The notes beneath the pieces are model-generated. The model saw only the letters and a list, made by a program, of their open reading frames with translations. It did no database searches and was not told the DNA's origin. Below, one piece after another: positions 39,668 to 46,635 of a DNA stretch of 46,635 nucleotides. Origin of the DNA: an uncultured Bacteroidota bacterium (GTDB taxonomy: Bacteria; Bacteroidota; Bacteroidia; Bacteroidales; P3); the NCBI GenBank assembly GCA_902800395.1, contig CADCEC010000015.1, positions 1-46,635 of the forward strand. The letters are read 5' to 3'. Each line of letters starts with the position of its first letter. Position 1 is the first letter of the stretch. The translations under genes were made by a program, and so were the position numbers.

Positions 39668-40856
39668 AGGTAACAATCTCGTCGGCCAATGCGGCGAGCT
39701 GCCCTTCCTGCGCAGGGGTAGCGGCGCTCTTCAGTGAGACGGTCTCGCCAAGGATGGTTATCTCCTTCATCTGCTCCAGCTCGGCGCGCATCAGCTTCCC
39801 GCTGGTGGCGGCCCAGGTGCCATTCTCGATCAAGGCAACACTGCGACGCTTCCAATCGTGGGCCTTGAGGTCGGCCAGCAGGTTCTCCATGGGAGTAAAA
39901 ATACCATTATTGTAGGTACTGGAAGCCAGGACGATATGACTAGCACGGAAGCACTCGGCCACCAACTCGCTGACGCGTGTACGGCTGGCGTCGTAGGCCT
40001 TGATGCCCTTCACGCCACGCTGGCCGAGCAGGGTTCCCAGCCGCAGTGCGGCGCTCTCGGTGTGGCCGTAAATGCTGCCGTAGATGATTATCACACCTTT
40101 CTCTTCTGGCTCGTAGCGGCTCCACACATCGTGCTTGCCGATAAACCATTCTAAATTGGAACGCCACACTGGTCCGTGGAGGGGGCATATCATCTTGATA
40201 TCCAGTGCTGCGGCCTTCTTGAGGACCGTCTGAACGGGCTGACCATATTTCCCTACAATATTAATATAGTACCGTCGGGCGTCGTCGAGCCATTCTGTCT
40301 CGAAGTTGACCTCGTCGGCATAAAGGTTGCCGCTCAATGCACCGAAAGTGCCGAAGGCGTCGGCCGAGAAGAGGATTTTATCCACCTCGTCGTAGGTCAT
40401 CATCACCTCGGGCCAGTGTACCATGGGAGCCATGACGAAATTCAGGCAGTGGAGACCCGTGGAGAGCTTGTCGCCCTCCTTGACGGTCTGTAGCTTGGCA
40501 GGCTTGCTGCCAAAGAACTGCTCCATCATCTGGGCGGCCTTGGCAGAGGTCACCACCGTGGTCTCGGGGTAGCGCAACAGCAAGTCGGCAATGAGGGCGG
40601 CATGGTCGGGCTCCATGTGGTTGACTACAAGGTAGTCGAGCTGACGGCCATCGAGGGCGGCGGCAACATTCTCAAAGTATTGCTCACGAACCACACTGTC
40701 GGCGGTATCCATCAGCACCGTTTTCTCGTCGCGCAGCAGGTAGCTGTTGTACGACACTCCGCGCGGAATAGGATAGACGTTCTCGAATAGGGCGGTGCGG
40801 CGGTCGCTTGCGCCGACATAAATAAGGTCTTTACTGATAGGGTGGATGTTATTCAT
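39654..40856 (-). CDS. Flavodiiron protein (FprA type)
   Basis: The 400-residue product has an N-terminal metallo-beta-lactamase-like diiron domain with the HxExD motif in NHMEPDHAALIADLL (about residues 79-93) and further His/Asp ligands (MVHWPEVMMTY, FSADAFG, PLHGPVWR). A C-terminal flavodoxin domain follows (GVIIIYGSIYGHTESAALRLGTLL, ASSTYNNGIFTPM). It reduces oxygen to water or nitric oxide to nitrous oxide with electrons from Hrb, protecting anaerobic enzymes. The promoter lies at 40886-40893, divergent from cutC. Confidence 0.95.
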   Translation of the reverse strand: MNNIHPISKDLIYVGASDRRTALFENVYPIPRGVSYNSYLLRDEKTVLMDTADSVVREQYFENVAAALDGRQLDYLVVNHMEPDHAALIADLLLRYPETTVVTSAKAAQMMEQFFGSKPAKLQTVKEGDKLSTGLHCLNFVMAPMVHWPEVMMTYDEVDKILFSADAFGTFGALSGNLYADEVNFETEWLDDARRYYINIVGKYGQPVQTVLKKAAALDIKMICPLHGPVWRSNLEWFIGKHDVWSRYEPEEKGVIIIYGSIYGHTESAALRLGTLLGQRGVKGIKAYDASRTRVSELVAECFRASHIVLASSTYNNGIFTPMENLLADLKAHDWKRRSVALIENGTWAATSGKLMRAELEQMKEITILGETVSLKSAATPAQEGQLAALADEIVTSLNL

Positions 40857-40885
40857 AAGGATTGTTTTTTATTCATTTGCGAGTG

Positions 40886-40893
40886 CAAAGATA
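40886..40893 (-). promoter_or_regulatory. -7 motif of the flavodiiron-Hrb unit
   Basis: TATCTTTG on the minus strand, 29 bp before ATG 40856. Confidence 0.65.
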
Positions 40894-40941
40894 CGGAAAA
40901 TTCCCGATATAAACACAAGCGCATGGAAAAAAATATTATTT

Positions 40942-40962
40942 TTCAATTCTCAATTTTCAATT
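40942..40962. repeat. Heptad array in the cutC promoter
   Basis: Copies ttcaatt, ctcaatt, ttcaatt occupy the -33 region of the cutC promoter. Confidence 0.7.
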
Positions 40963-40968
40963 TATTCG

Positions 40969-40976
40969 TATTTTTG
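40969..40976 (+). promoter_or_regulatory. cutC -7 motif, predicted leaderless start
   Basis: TATTTTTG ends 4 nt before ATG 40981, so transcription should begin at or next to the start codon. Confidence 0.65.
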
Positions 40977-40980
40977 CAGC

Positions 40981-41661
40981 ATGATTGATGTTGAGATTTG
41001 TTGCAATTCGATAGCATCGGCGGTGGCAGCCAAGGATGGTTGCGCCGACCGTATAGAGCTCTGCCGCGACCTAGAGTGCGGCGGACTCACCCCTTCGGAA
41101 GAAGATATCGCCTACTGCGTGCGCAAGCTTGGTTTGCGGACACATGTCCTCATCCGCCCGCGGCCGGGCAACTTCTGCTATACCGAAGCTGAGCAAATGG
41201 AAATGATAGCCTCCATTAAGCGCTGCAAGGAGCTGGGGGCCAAGGCTGTAGTGTTGGGTTTTCTGACCGAGGAGGGCAAAGTGGATGTGGAGATTACACG
41301 CCGCATGGTGCAGCTGGCATCGCCTATGGAGGTGACGTTCCACCGCGCTTTCGACGAGGCACAGCAAGACCCCATTGAAGCACTGTGGGATGTGGCTGCC
41401 TCGCGCTGCCACCGTCTGCTGACTTCTGGTCAGCGCCCTTCGGCGCTCGAGGGCACCGATGTAATCAAGAGTCTGATAGGCGTCACCGGTGTGGAGATTC
41501 TTGCCGGTGCAGGGGTAACACCGTTGAATGTCCGTGAACTGGTACAGGAAACAGGTGTCCGCGAGGTTCACGGCAGCTGCAAAAAGACTTTGGACGATGG
41601 CTCCCTCGTTACCGACGCCGCTTCTGTCCGCCAGATGATTGACAAAACACTTACTTTATGA
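40981..41661 (+). CDS. cutC: CutC family protein
   Basis: ATG 40981 (MIDVEICCNSIASAVAAKDGCADRIELC in pieces) was chosen as it matches the conserved start; a longer frame would run through the promoter. The 226-residue TIM-barrel protein has ELCRDLECGGLTPS, VLIRPRPGNFCYTEAE, VTFHRAFDEAQ and LLTSGQRPSALEG, the family signatures. CutC is linked to copper homeostasis, but a direct copper role is disputed. The transcript is predicted to lack a leader. The next gene starts within its stop (ATGA). Confidence 0.95.
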   Translation: MIDVEICCNSIASAVAAKDGCADRIELCRDLECGGLTPSEEDIAYCVRKLGLRTHVLIRPRPGNFCYTEAEQMEMIASIKRCKELGAKAVVLGFLTEEGKVDVEITRRMVQLASPMEVTFHRAFDEAQQDPIEALWDVAASRCHRLLTSGQRPSALEGTDVIKSLIGVTGVEILAGAGVTPLNVRELVQETGVREVHGSCKKTLDDGSLVTDAASVRQMIDKTLTL

Positions 41662-44285
41662 AGAAGATATTGCTTATGGTCGCTGCGGTGCTGATGTTTG
41701 TCGCCTGCCACCGCGACCCGCATTTTATCACCGATAAGGACTACCGTGACGAGGTGCACGCCGACTTCGAGGCTCGCATGGCCGACTTCCCGATGCTGGA
41801 GGTGCAACTCGACACGCTCTCCGCTATGGAGCGCGAGGCAATGGAGTTCCTCTATGCCTATATGCCGTTGAGCGACCTAGCCGACTATGAGCCGTCGTTC
41901 TACCTTCAACAGGTGCGTTATGCTTTCAAAGCACGCGAAGAGATGCCTTGGGGCAAAGATATTCCTGAAGACGTCTTTCGCCACTTCGTGCTGGTGTATC
42001 GCGTGAACAACGAGAACCTCGACACCGCCCGCATGGTGTTCTACCGCGAGTTGAAAGAGCGTGTGAAGGGTATGAGTATGGAGTCAGCCGCATTGGAGGT
42101 GAACCACTGGTGCCATGAGCATGTGGCCTACCGCGCCTCGGACAGCCGCACGTCGGCCCCGCTGGCAACGATGAAGACCTCGCTGGGACGCTGCGGCGAG
42201 GAGAGCACTTTTACTGTTACGGCGTTGCGCGCCGTGGGCATCCCCGCCCGCCAGTGCTACACGCCGCGCTGGGCACACTGCGATGATAATCACGCTTGGG
42301 TTGAGGTCTATGTCAATGGTGAGTGGAAGTTCCTCGGAGCCTGCGAGCCTGACCCGCGGCTGAACATGGGCTGGTTCTCGGTGCCGAGCACACGCTGCAT
42401 GATGGTACACACCAAGGCCTTCGGCAAGTACAAAGGCAACGAGGAGGTGGTGAAACGCACCGGCTTCTACAGCGAACTGAACCTGCTTTCTCACTATGCT
42501 CCCACACGTCGTGTCACCGTCACCGTGAAAGACGAGAGCGGGAAACCGTTGCAGGGTGCTGAAGTGAAGTTCAAACTTTACAACTACGCTGAATACTACA
42601 CCCTCGCCACCATGACCACCGACGCACAAGGCCACGCCAGCCTCACCACCGGCCTCGGTGATTTATTAATCTGGGCGACCGACGGCGACCGCTACACCTA
42701 CGAAAAACTGGACGTCCGCCAGGACAGCACCCTCACTTTGACCATTCCATCAATTCTCAATTCTCAATTCTCAATTCTCAATTTCGAAATGGTTCCTCCT
42801 GCCGCCGGCAACCCCAAAGTGGTGGCCACCGAAGAGGAGACCGCTGCCAACGCCAAACGCCTGGCCTACGAAGACTCGTTGCGCAACGCCTACACTGCGA
42901 CCTTCCCCACAAAAGAAAACTACAAGCAGTTCATGAAGCCCAATCCCAACCTCACCGACGAGCAGGCATGGGAGATAATACATAAGAGCGAAGGCAACTA
43001 TGCCGAGATAATAAAATTCCTTGACAACCACACGGAGGAAAACTCGGCGGTTGCAGGAGAGACGGAAGCCACCTGTATCAGCTGCTCTGGAGGTTTTATC
43101 ATAAGTTGGAATGTATTCTATGATTACCTCCACTCCTTCAGCGACAAAGATTTAAGAGACATCACCGCTGAGGTCTTGGAAGCCCATTGGGCGGTGCCCC
43201 CCATGCATCCAATGGCAAATGGATATGGCCCCTACAGGAAGGGCGGTCTCCCAGCCCGCATCAGCAACGAGATGGTGCGTCCCTACCGCGAGGAACTGGC
43301 TTGCTTCAAAGGCATGACCGCCGAGGAAATCAGGCAGTGGGTGCAGGATAGCATCGCTATCGACGACAGCAGCAATTACTATAACTGCCCCATCTCGCCC
43401 GTGGGTGTCTATAAACTGCGCCGCGCCGACAGCCACAGTCGCGATATCTTCTTCGTGGCCGTTTGCCGCGCCGCCGGTATACCGGCATATCTAGACAATG
43501 CCACAAACACTATCTACACTTGGGATAACAAGGATTGGAAGATTACTAGTTTCTCTAGTACGACTAGTTCTACTAGTCATGCTAGATTAACCCTCACCTA
43601 TCGCGGCAAGGAGCCTGCCAAGCCCGTCTACTGGCCGCACTTCACTCTGGCCAAACTGGAGAATGGCGACTTGCGCACCTTCGACTTCGAGGATGATCCG
43701 TGTATGGCTAACTTTCCGGCCACCATCGAACTAGAGCCTGGCACCTACTGTCTCTCCACCGGCAATCGCTACCCCGACGGGGCTGTGCGCTCACGCATGG
43801 AGTTCTTCGAGGTGAAGGCCGGGGAGAAGGTTTCCGAGGAAATCGTTATCCTTCCGCTGATAGAACGTATCAACCTATCAACCTATCAACTCATCGACCC
43901 TCATCTTGAACTCTTCGACGGCATCGAGTTGTGGGACTACGCCGGCAACACAGGTATGCTTTATATCAACCTCGGCGACTACAGCGAGCCCTCGAAGCAT
44001 CTCGTCGTGGAGTTAAAGCAGTTGCAAAAAGAAATGAAGCAATGGGGCGGCATGACCTTCATGGTGGGCCCAAGCAAGCTTAACATGACTGACTGGCACT
44101 TGGTGAATACCGACATCGCCTATAATAAAGGTATATTAGAGCAGCGTATCCTCGAATCTACCAAGAACTCCGGCGTGCAGTATCCGTTGGTGGCTCTTAT
44201 CGATAAAGAGGGGCATATCCTCTACCACAGCCAAGGGTATAAGATTGGTGTTGTGGAACAAATATTAAAGGCTGCACGTCGATGA
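41658..44285 (+). CDS. Large transglutaminase-fold lipoprotein
   Basis: The 875-residue product has a lipoprotein signal (MLMFVAC region, about Cys17) and a transglutaminase-like core: Cys179 in LGRCGEEST, His (about 212) in DDNHAWVEVY and Asp in GACEPDPRL. A carboxypeptidase-regulatory-like beta domain follows (VTVKDESGKPLQGAEVKFKLYN). Later, YYNCPISPVGVYKLRRADSHSRDIFFVAVCRAAGIPAY looks like a second, degenerate core. The family is expected to cleave or crosslink peptides at the cell surface. Three tandem arrays are translated in it (about residues 365-376, 630-643 and 737-745). It overlaps cutC by ATGA and ends in a hairpin. Confidence 0.8.
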   Translation: MKKILLMVAAVLMFVACHRDPHFITDKDYRDEVHADFEARMADFPMLEVQLDTLSAMEREAMEFLYAYMPLSDLADYEPSFYLQQVRYAFKAREEMPWGKDIPEDVFRHFVLVYRVNNENLDTARMVFYRELKERVKGMSMESAALEVNHWCHEHVAYRASDSRTSAPLATMKTSLGRCGEESTFTVTALRAVGIPARQCYTPRWAHCDDNHAWVEVYVNGEWKFLGACEPDPRLNMGWFSVPSTRCMMVHTKAFGKYKGNEEVVKRTGFYSELNLLSHYAPTRRVTVTVKDESGKPLQGAEVKFKLYNYAEYYTLATMTTDAQGHASLTTGLGDLLIWATDGDRYTYEKLDVRQDSTLTLTIPSILNSQFSILNFEMVPPAAGNPKVVATEEETAANAKRLAYEDSLRNAYTATFPTKENYKQFMKPNPNLTDEQAWEIIHKSEGNYAEIIKFLDNHTEENSAVAGETEATCISCSGGFIISWNVFYDYLHSFSDKDLRDITAEVLEAHWAVPPMHPMANGYGPYRKGGLPARISNEMVRPYREELACFKGMTAEEIRQWVQDSIAIDDSSNYYNCPISPVGVYKLRRADSHSRDIFFVAVCRAAGIPAYLDNATNTIYTWDNKDWKITSFSSTTSSTSHARLTLTYRGKEPAKPVYWPHFTLAKLENGDLRTFDFEDDPCMANFPATIELEPGTYCLSTGNRYPDGAVRSRMEFFEVKAGEKVSEEIVILPLIERINLSTYQLIDPHLELFDGIELWDYAGNTGMLYINLGDYSEPSKHLVVELKQLQKEMKQWGGMTFMVGPSKLNMTDWHLVNTDIAYNKGILEQRILESTKNSGVQYPLVALIDKEGHILYHSQGYKIGVVEQILKAARR
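42751..42784. repeat. Heptad array inside the transglutaminase-like gene
   Basis: Four exact copies of caattct plus caattt, translated as a Ser/Ile/Leu/Asn stretch between two domains. Confidence 0.9.
43546..43586. repeat. 9-bp array inside the transglutaminase-like gene
   Basis: Copies ctagtttct, ctagtacga, ctagttcta, ctagtcatg, ctaga, translated as TSFSSTTSSTSHAR. Confidence 0.85.
43868..43891. repeat. 8-bp array inside the transglutaminase-like gene
   Basis: Copies tatcaacc, tatcaacc, tatcaact, translated as INLSTYQL. Confidence 0.75.
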
Positions 44286-44297
44286 TGTGCAGCCTTT
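44267..44297. terminator. Perfect hairpin over the transglutaminase-like stop codon
   Basis: Arms aaaggctgcac and gtgcagccttt (11 bp) with a 9-nt loop that contains the TGA stop. It lies between convergent genes and probably ends transcription from both sides, though the T run is short. Confidence 0.6.
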
Positions 44298-44318
44298 ACG
44301 ATGCTGTAAGTATTGTCT

Positions 44319-44354
44319 TATCTCCTTATCTCATGTCTCCTTATCTCCTTACTC
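44319..44354. repeat. 8-bp array over the glmS stop
   Basis: Copies tatctcct, tatctcat, gtctcct, tatctcct, tactc; the glmS stop (44349-44351) lies inside it. Confidence 0.75.
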
Positions 44355-46208
44355 AACAGTAACTGATTTGGCCAGGTTTCTCGGCTGGTCTACGTTGCGG
44401 CCCTTCGCCGTAGCGATGTAGTAGGCTAGCAATTGCAGCGGGATGACTGCCAGCATGGGTACGAAGCAGTCGCGTGTGTCGGGGATGGTAAAGACATAGT
44501 CGCTCATCTTGCTCACCGTCGTGTCGCCTTCCGTCACCACGCTGATGATTTTGCCCTTGCGGCTCTTGATTTCTTGGATGTTGCTGACAATCTTGTCGTA
44601 CATGCCGCGTTTCGGGGCGATGAAGACCACCGGCATCTCCTCGTCGACCAGCGCAATGGGGCCGTGCTTCATCTCGGCAGCGGGGTAACCCTCGGCGTGG
44701 AGGTAGGAGATTTCCTTCAGTTTTAGCGCTCCCTCGAGAGCCACGGGATAGTTGTAGCCGCGGCCGAGGAAGATGAAGTTGCGGCAGTAGGTGAACATCT
44801 GCGCAAACTGGTCGATGCCCTTATTGTTCTCCAGCGTCCACTGCATCTTGTCAGGAATCTGGTACAGCTCGTCGACCAGCATGTGGAACATCTCGTCGCT
44901 CAGCGTCTTTTTCTCCTTGGCGATGGCCAGACCCAGCAGGCAGAGGGTGATGACCTGGCCGGTGAAGGCCTTGGTGGAGGCTACGCCGATTTCGGGACCC
45001 ACGTGGAGATAGGTGCCGCTATTGGTGGCACGGGCGATGCTGGAGCCGATGACGTTGCAGATGCCGTAGAGGAAAGCGCCTTTCTGCTCAGCCAGCTGGA
45101 TGGCGGCCAGCGTGTCGGCCGTCTCGCCGCTCTGCGATACGGCGATGACCACGTCGTCGGAGTAGATGACGGGGTTGCGGTAGCGGAACTCGCTCGCGTA
45201 TTCTACCTCCACGGGAATCTGTGCGGCCTCTTCAATAAAATATTTGGCGATGAGAGCCGAATGCCACGAGGTGCCGCAGGCGCAGATGATGATGCGGCGG
45301 GCGTTGACGAACTTGTCGCGGTGCTCGATGATTCCGCTCAGCGTGATGTCCTTTCGTTTGGGGTGCAGGCGTCCTTTGATGCAAGTGCGCAGGGCGTTGG
45401 GTTGCTCCCAGATTTCCTTGAGCATGAAGTGCGGGAAACCACCTTTCTCCAGCTCGTCGAGGCTTAGGCTGAGGGTGTGCATCTCGGGTGTCTGGTGTAC
45501 GTTGGCCAGATTGGCGATGTCGAGCTTGCCGCTGCGGTCCATGTAGGCGATTTCCTCGTCCTTAAGGTAGACCACCTGCTTGGTGTACTCCACGATGGGC
45601 GTGGCGTCACTGCCGAGGTAGAACTCTTTCTTGCCGAGGGCATTGGTCCCCACGCCGATGACCAGTGGCGAGCCCTTGCGGGCGCAGACCAACTGATCGG
45701 GGTGATCCTTCTGCAGTATGGCGATGGCGTATGCGCCGATAACGTTCTTCAGGGCGCGCTGCACGGCGGTGAAGAGGTCGCATTTCTCAGTCTTCTGCGT
45801 ATATTCGATAAACTGTACCAACACCTCGGTGTCGGTGTCGCTGCAGAAGTCGTAGCCCTCCTTTTCCAGTTTGGCGCGCAACACTTTGTAGTTCTCGATG
45901 ATGCCATTATGCACCAGGCTCAGGTTGCCGCTCTGACTTCTGTGAGGGTGTGCGTTGGCGGTGTTGGGTTCGCCGTGGGTGGCCCAGCGGGTGTGGGCAA
46001 TGCCGATGCTTCCAGTGGTGTCCTCGTTCGCGCATTTGTCCTCCAAGGCTGCCACTTTGCCGGTAGCCTTGTAGATGTTGAGGTCGCCATTGGTGTTAAT
46101 CATTGAGACGCCGGCCGAGTCGTAGCCGCGATATTCCAGTCGATGAAGACCCTTTATCAGAATGGGGTAAGCTTCCTGCTCACCGATGTATCCTACTATT
46201 CCACACAT
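44349..46208 (-). CDS. glmS: Glutamine--fructose-6-phosphate aminotransferase (isomerising)
   Basis: The 619-residue enzyme makes glucosamine-6-phosphate for peptidoglycan and lipid A. The N-terminal glutaminase begins MCGIVGYIGEQEAYPILIKG with catalytic Cys2, followed by HTRWATHGEPNTANAHPH. Two SIS domains follow (ACGTSWHSALIAKYFIEE and SQSGETADTLAAIQLAEQKG; GRGYNYPVALEGALKLKEISYLHAEGYPAAEMKHGPIALV in pieces), and the C-terminus LAKSVTVE is conserved. No glmS ribozyme is expected in this phylum and none is seen. The promoter is at 46243-46272. Confidence 0.97.
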   Translation of the reverse strand: MCGIVGYIGEQEAYPILIKGLHRLEYRGYDSAGVSMINTNGDLNIYKATGKVAALEDKCANEDTTGSIGIAHTRWATHGEPNTANAHPHRSQSGNLSLVHNGIIENYKVLRAKLEKEGYDFCSDTDTEVLVQFIEYTQKTEKCDLFTAVQRALKNVIGAYAIAILQKDHPDQLVCARKGSPLVIGVGTNALGKKEFYLGSDATPIVEYTKQVVYLKDEEIAYMDRSGKLDIANLANVHQTPEMHTLSLSLDELEKGGFPHFMLKEIWEQPNALRTCIKGRLHPKRKDITLSGIIEHRDKFVNARRIIICACGTSWHSALIAKYFIEEAAQIPVEVEYASEFRYRNPVIYSDDVVIAVSQSGETADTLAAIQLAEQKGAFLYGICNVIGSSIARATNSGTYLHVGPEIGVASTKAFTGQVITLCLLGLAIAKEKKTLSDEMFHMLVDELYQIPDKMQWTLENNKGIDQFAQMFTYCRNFIFLGRGYNYPVALEGALKLKEISYLHAEGYPAAEMKHGPIALVDEEMPVVFIAPKRGMYDKIVSNIQEIKSRKGKIISVVTEGDTTVSKMSDYVFTIPDTRDCFVPMLAVIPLQLLAYYIATAKGRNVDQPRNLAKSVTVE

Positions 46209-46242
46209 AGTTTATATTAAATTTTGGATTCGATTTAAAATG

Positions 46243-46272
46243 CAAAGATACAAAAATTAATTGAATTAACAA
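46243..46272 (-). promoter_or_regulatory. glmS promoter
   Basis: Minus strand TTG (46270-46272), 19 nt, TATCTTTG (46243-46250), 34 bp before ATG 46208. Confidence 0.75.
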
Positions 46273-46326
46273 TTTTTTTTGTTGATGTCCTTCAAAAAAC
46301 TTTTCCCCTCAGTCATTTTGCCTTTT

Positions 46327-46416
46327 TTTCTACCACATTTCTACCACTGTTCGACCATAAAAATGGTTAAACAATGGTTAAACAATGGTCGAACAATGGT
46401 CGAACAATGGTAGAAC
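46327..46416. repeat. Iteron-like 11-bp array with inverted copies
   Basis: Three copies in one direction (tttctaccaca, tttctaccact, gttcgaccata) face five copies in the other (aatggttaaac twice, aatggtcgaac twice, aatggtagaac) across a 2-bp centre. The inner parts pair almost perfectly (19 of 20 bases for one pair of units). Confidence 0.85.
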
Positions 46417-46635
46417 AGGGCCTTTTTATACCTTAAGTATAATGTAGTCAGCATATTATTTTGATTTTTGCTGTTTTTTATGTTTTTTTGAATTGAAATG
46501 GACGAATTTTGTCCAATTTTTCTTTTTTGGGGGTCAAAAAAAATCCTGTCTAGGCTGGTTTTAGATATTTTTTTTCAAAATAATTGTGCTGATTTTCAGC
46601 CTTGTTACAAATAAAATGAAATTTTTTGAAAAAAA

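Larger units (their letters stand above)
46209..46635. other. AT-rich non-coding end of the window
   Basis: No gene is seen here. The stretch holds the glmS promoter, an 11-bp array with inverted copies (46327-46416) and a very AT-rich tail with T runs. A gene may start beyond the window edge. Confidence 0.6.

Noticed and set aside
19-46416. Tandem arrays as CRISPR, adapter contamination or mobile element ends
   Set aside because: There are no spacers between repeats, units differ at every site, several arrays are translated in frame within conserved genes, and no transposase or target duplication was seen.

Overview
The window looks like a chromosomal segment of an uncultured anaerobic Bacteroidota, probably Bacteroidales. 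The evidence is: type IX secretion (T9SS) C-terminal sorting domains of type A and type B on several proteins; about a dozen promoters of the Bacteroidota form (TTG/TTTG, about 19-21 nt, TAnnTTTG); a tmRNA tag reading GENNYALAA; the gene order hemD-rnpA-yidD preceded by a DUF4271 gene; lipid A synthesis (lpxK); and strictly anaerobic enzymes (IorAB, flavodiiron protein, reverse rubrerythrin). No rRNA, prophage, transposase or CRISPR array was seen.

Layout. 1-3000: a T9SS cargo protein cut by the window edge and two unknown lipoproteins, all on the minus strand. 3215-7828: two ECF sigma factor modules facing away from each other, with a solitary HsdR_N-like nuclease gene between them. The minus-strand module is sigma, membrane anti-sigma candidate and a 43-residue membrane protein, joined by ATGA overlaps. 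The plus-strand module is sigma, membrane anti-sigma candidate, small secreted protein and a T9SS type B protein that may use an ATT start. 7825-18138: minus-strand housekeeping genes (birA, frr, pyrH, comF-like, queA, pssA, an OmpA/TPR lipoprotein, an AddB-like nuclease and a sugar nucleotidyltransferase). 18325-21160: an AT-richer stretch with a broken secreted metalloprotease, a lipoprotein and an unknown gene. 21463-22951: an outer-membrane barrel gene without a signal peptide, ssrA, tRNA-Asp and tRNA-His. 23126-29172: iorAB, a dolichol-phosphate-mannose-synthase-like glycosyltransferase, a DPP-IV type peptidase, riboflavin synthase and a small HExxH membrane protein. 29114-33508: yidD, rnpA, a HemD-like protein with a histone-H1-like tail, DUF4271 and a gingipain-like C25 protease. 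33672-36010: hisS and a coiled-coil outer-membrane candidate. 36022-40856: lpxK plus an oxygen/peroxide defence group (reverse rubrerythrin, ferritin, rubredoxin, flavin reductase-rubredoxin fusion, flavodiiron protein). 40981-46208: cutC, a large transglutaminase-fold lipoprotein and glmS.

The most unusual signal is not a gene. About twenty short tandem arrays, usually 3-5 imperfect copies of a 7-bp unit (sometimes 8, 9 or 11 bp), are scattered over the window, roughly one per 2.3 kb. Each has its own unit sequence. Many fill gene junctions, where they supply stop codons, start codons or promoter spacers (for example the array that runs exactly from the peptidase stop to the ribE start codon). 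Others lie inside genes and are translated in frame (two in the AddB-like gene, three in the transglutaminase-like gene, one in queA). The two 11-bp arrays also carry inverted copies. I do not recognise this as a described element family in Bacteroidota; heptanucleotide STRRs of cyanobacteria are the nearest analogue I know.

Other points of note: the metalloprotease carries two lesions, a T8 tract that breaks its signal peptide frame and an in-frame TAA just before the zinc motif. The two tRNA genes share a near-identical promoter block of about 45 bp. cutC and the HsdR_N-like gene appear to be transcribed as leaderless or nearly leaderless mRNAs.
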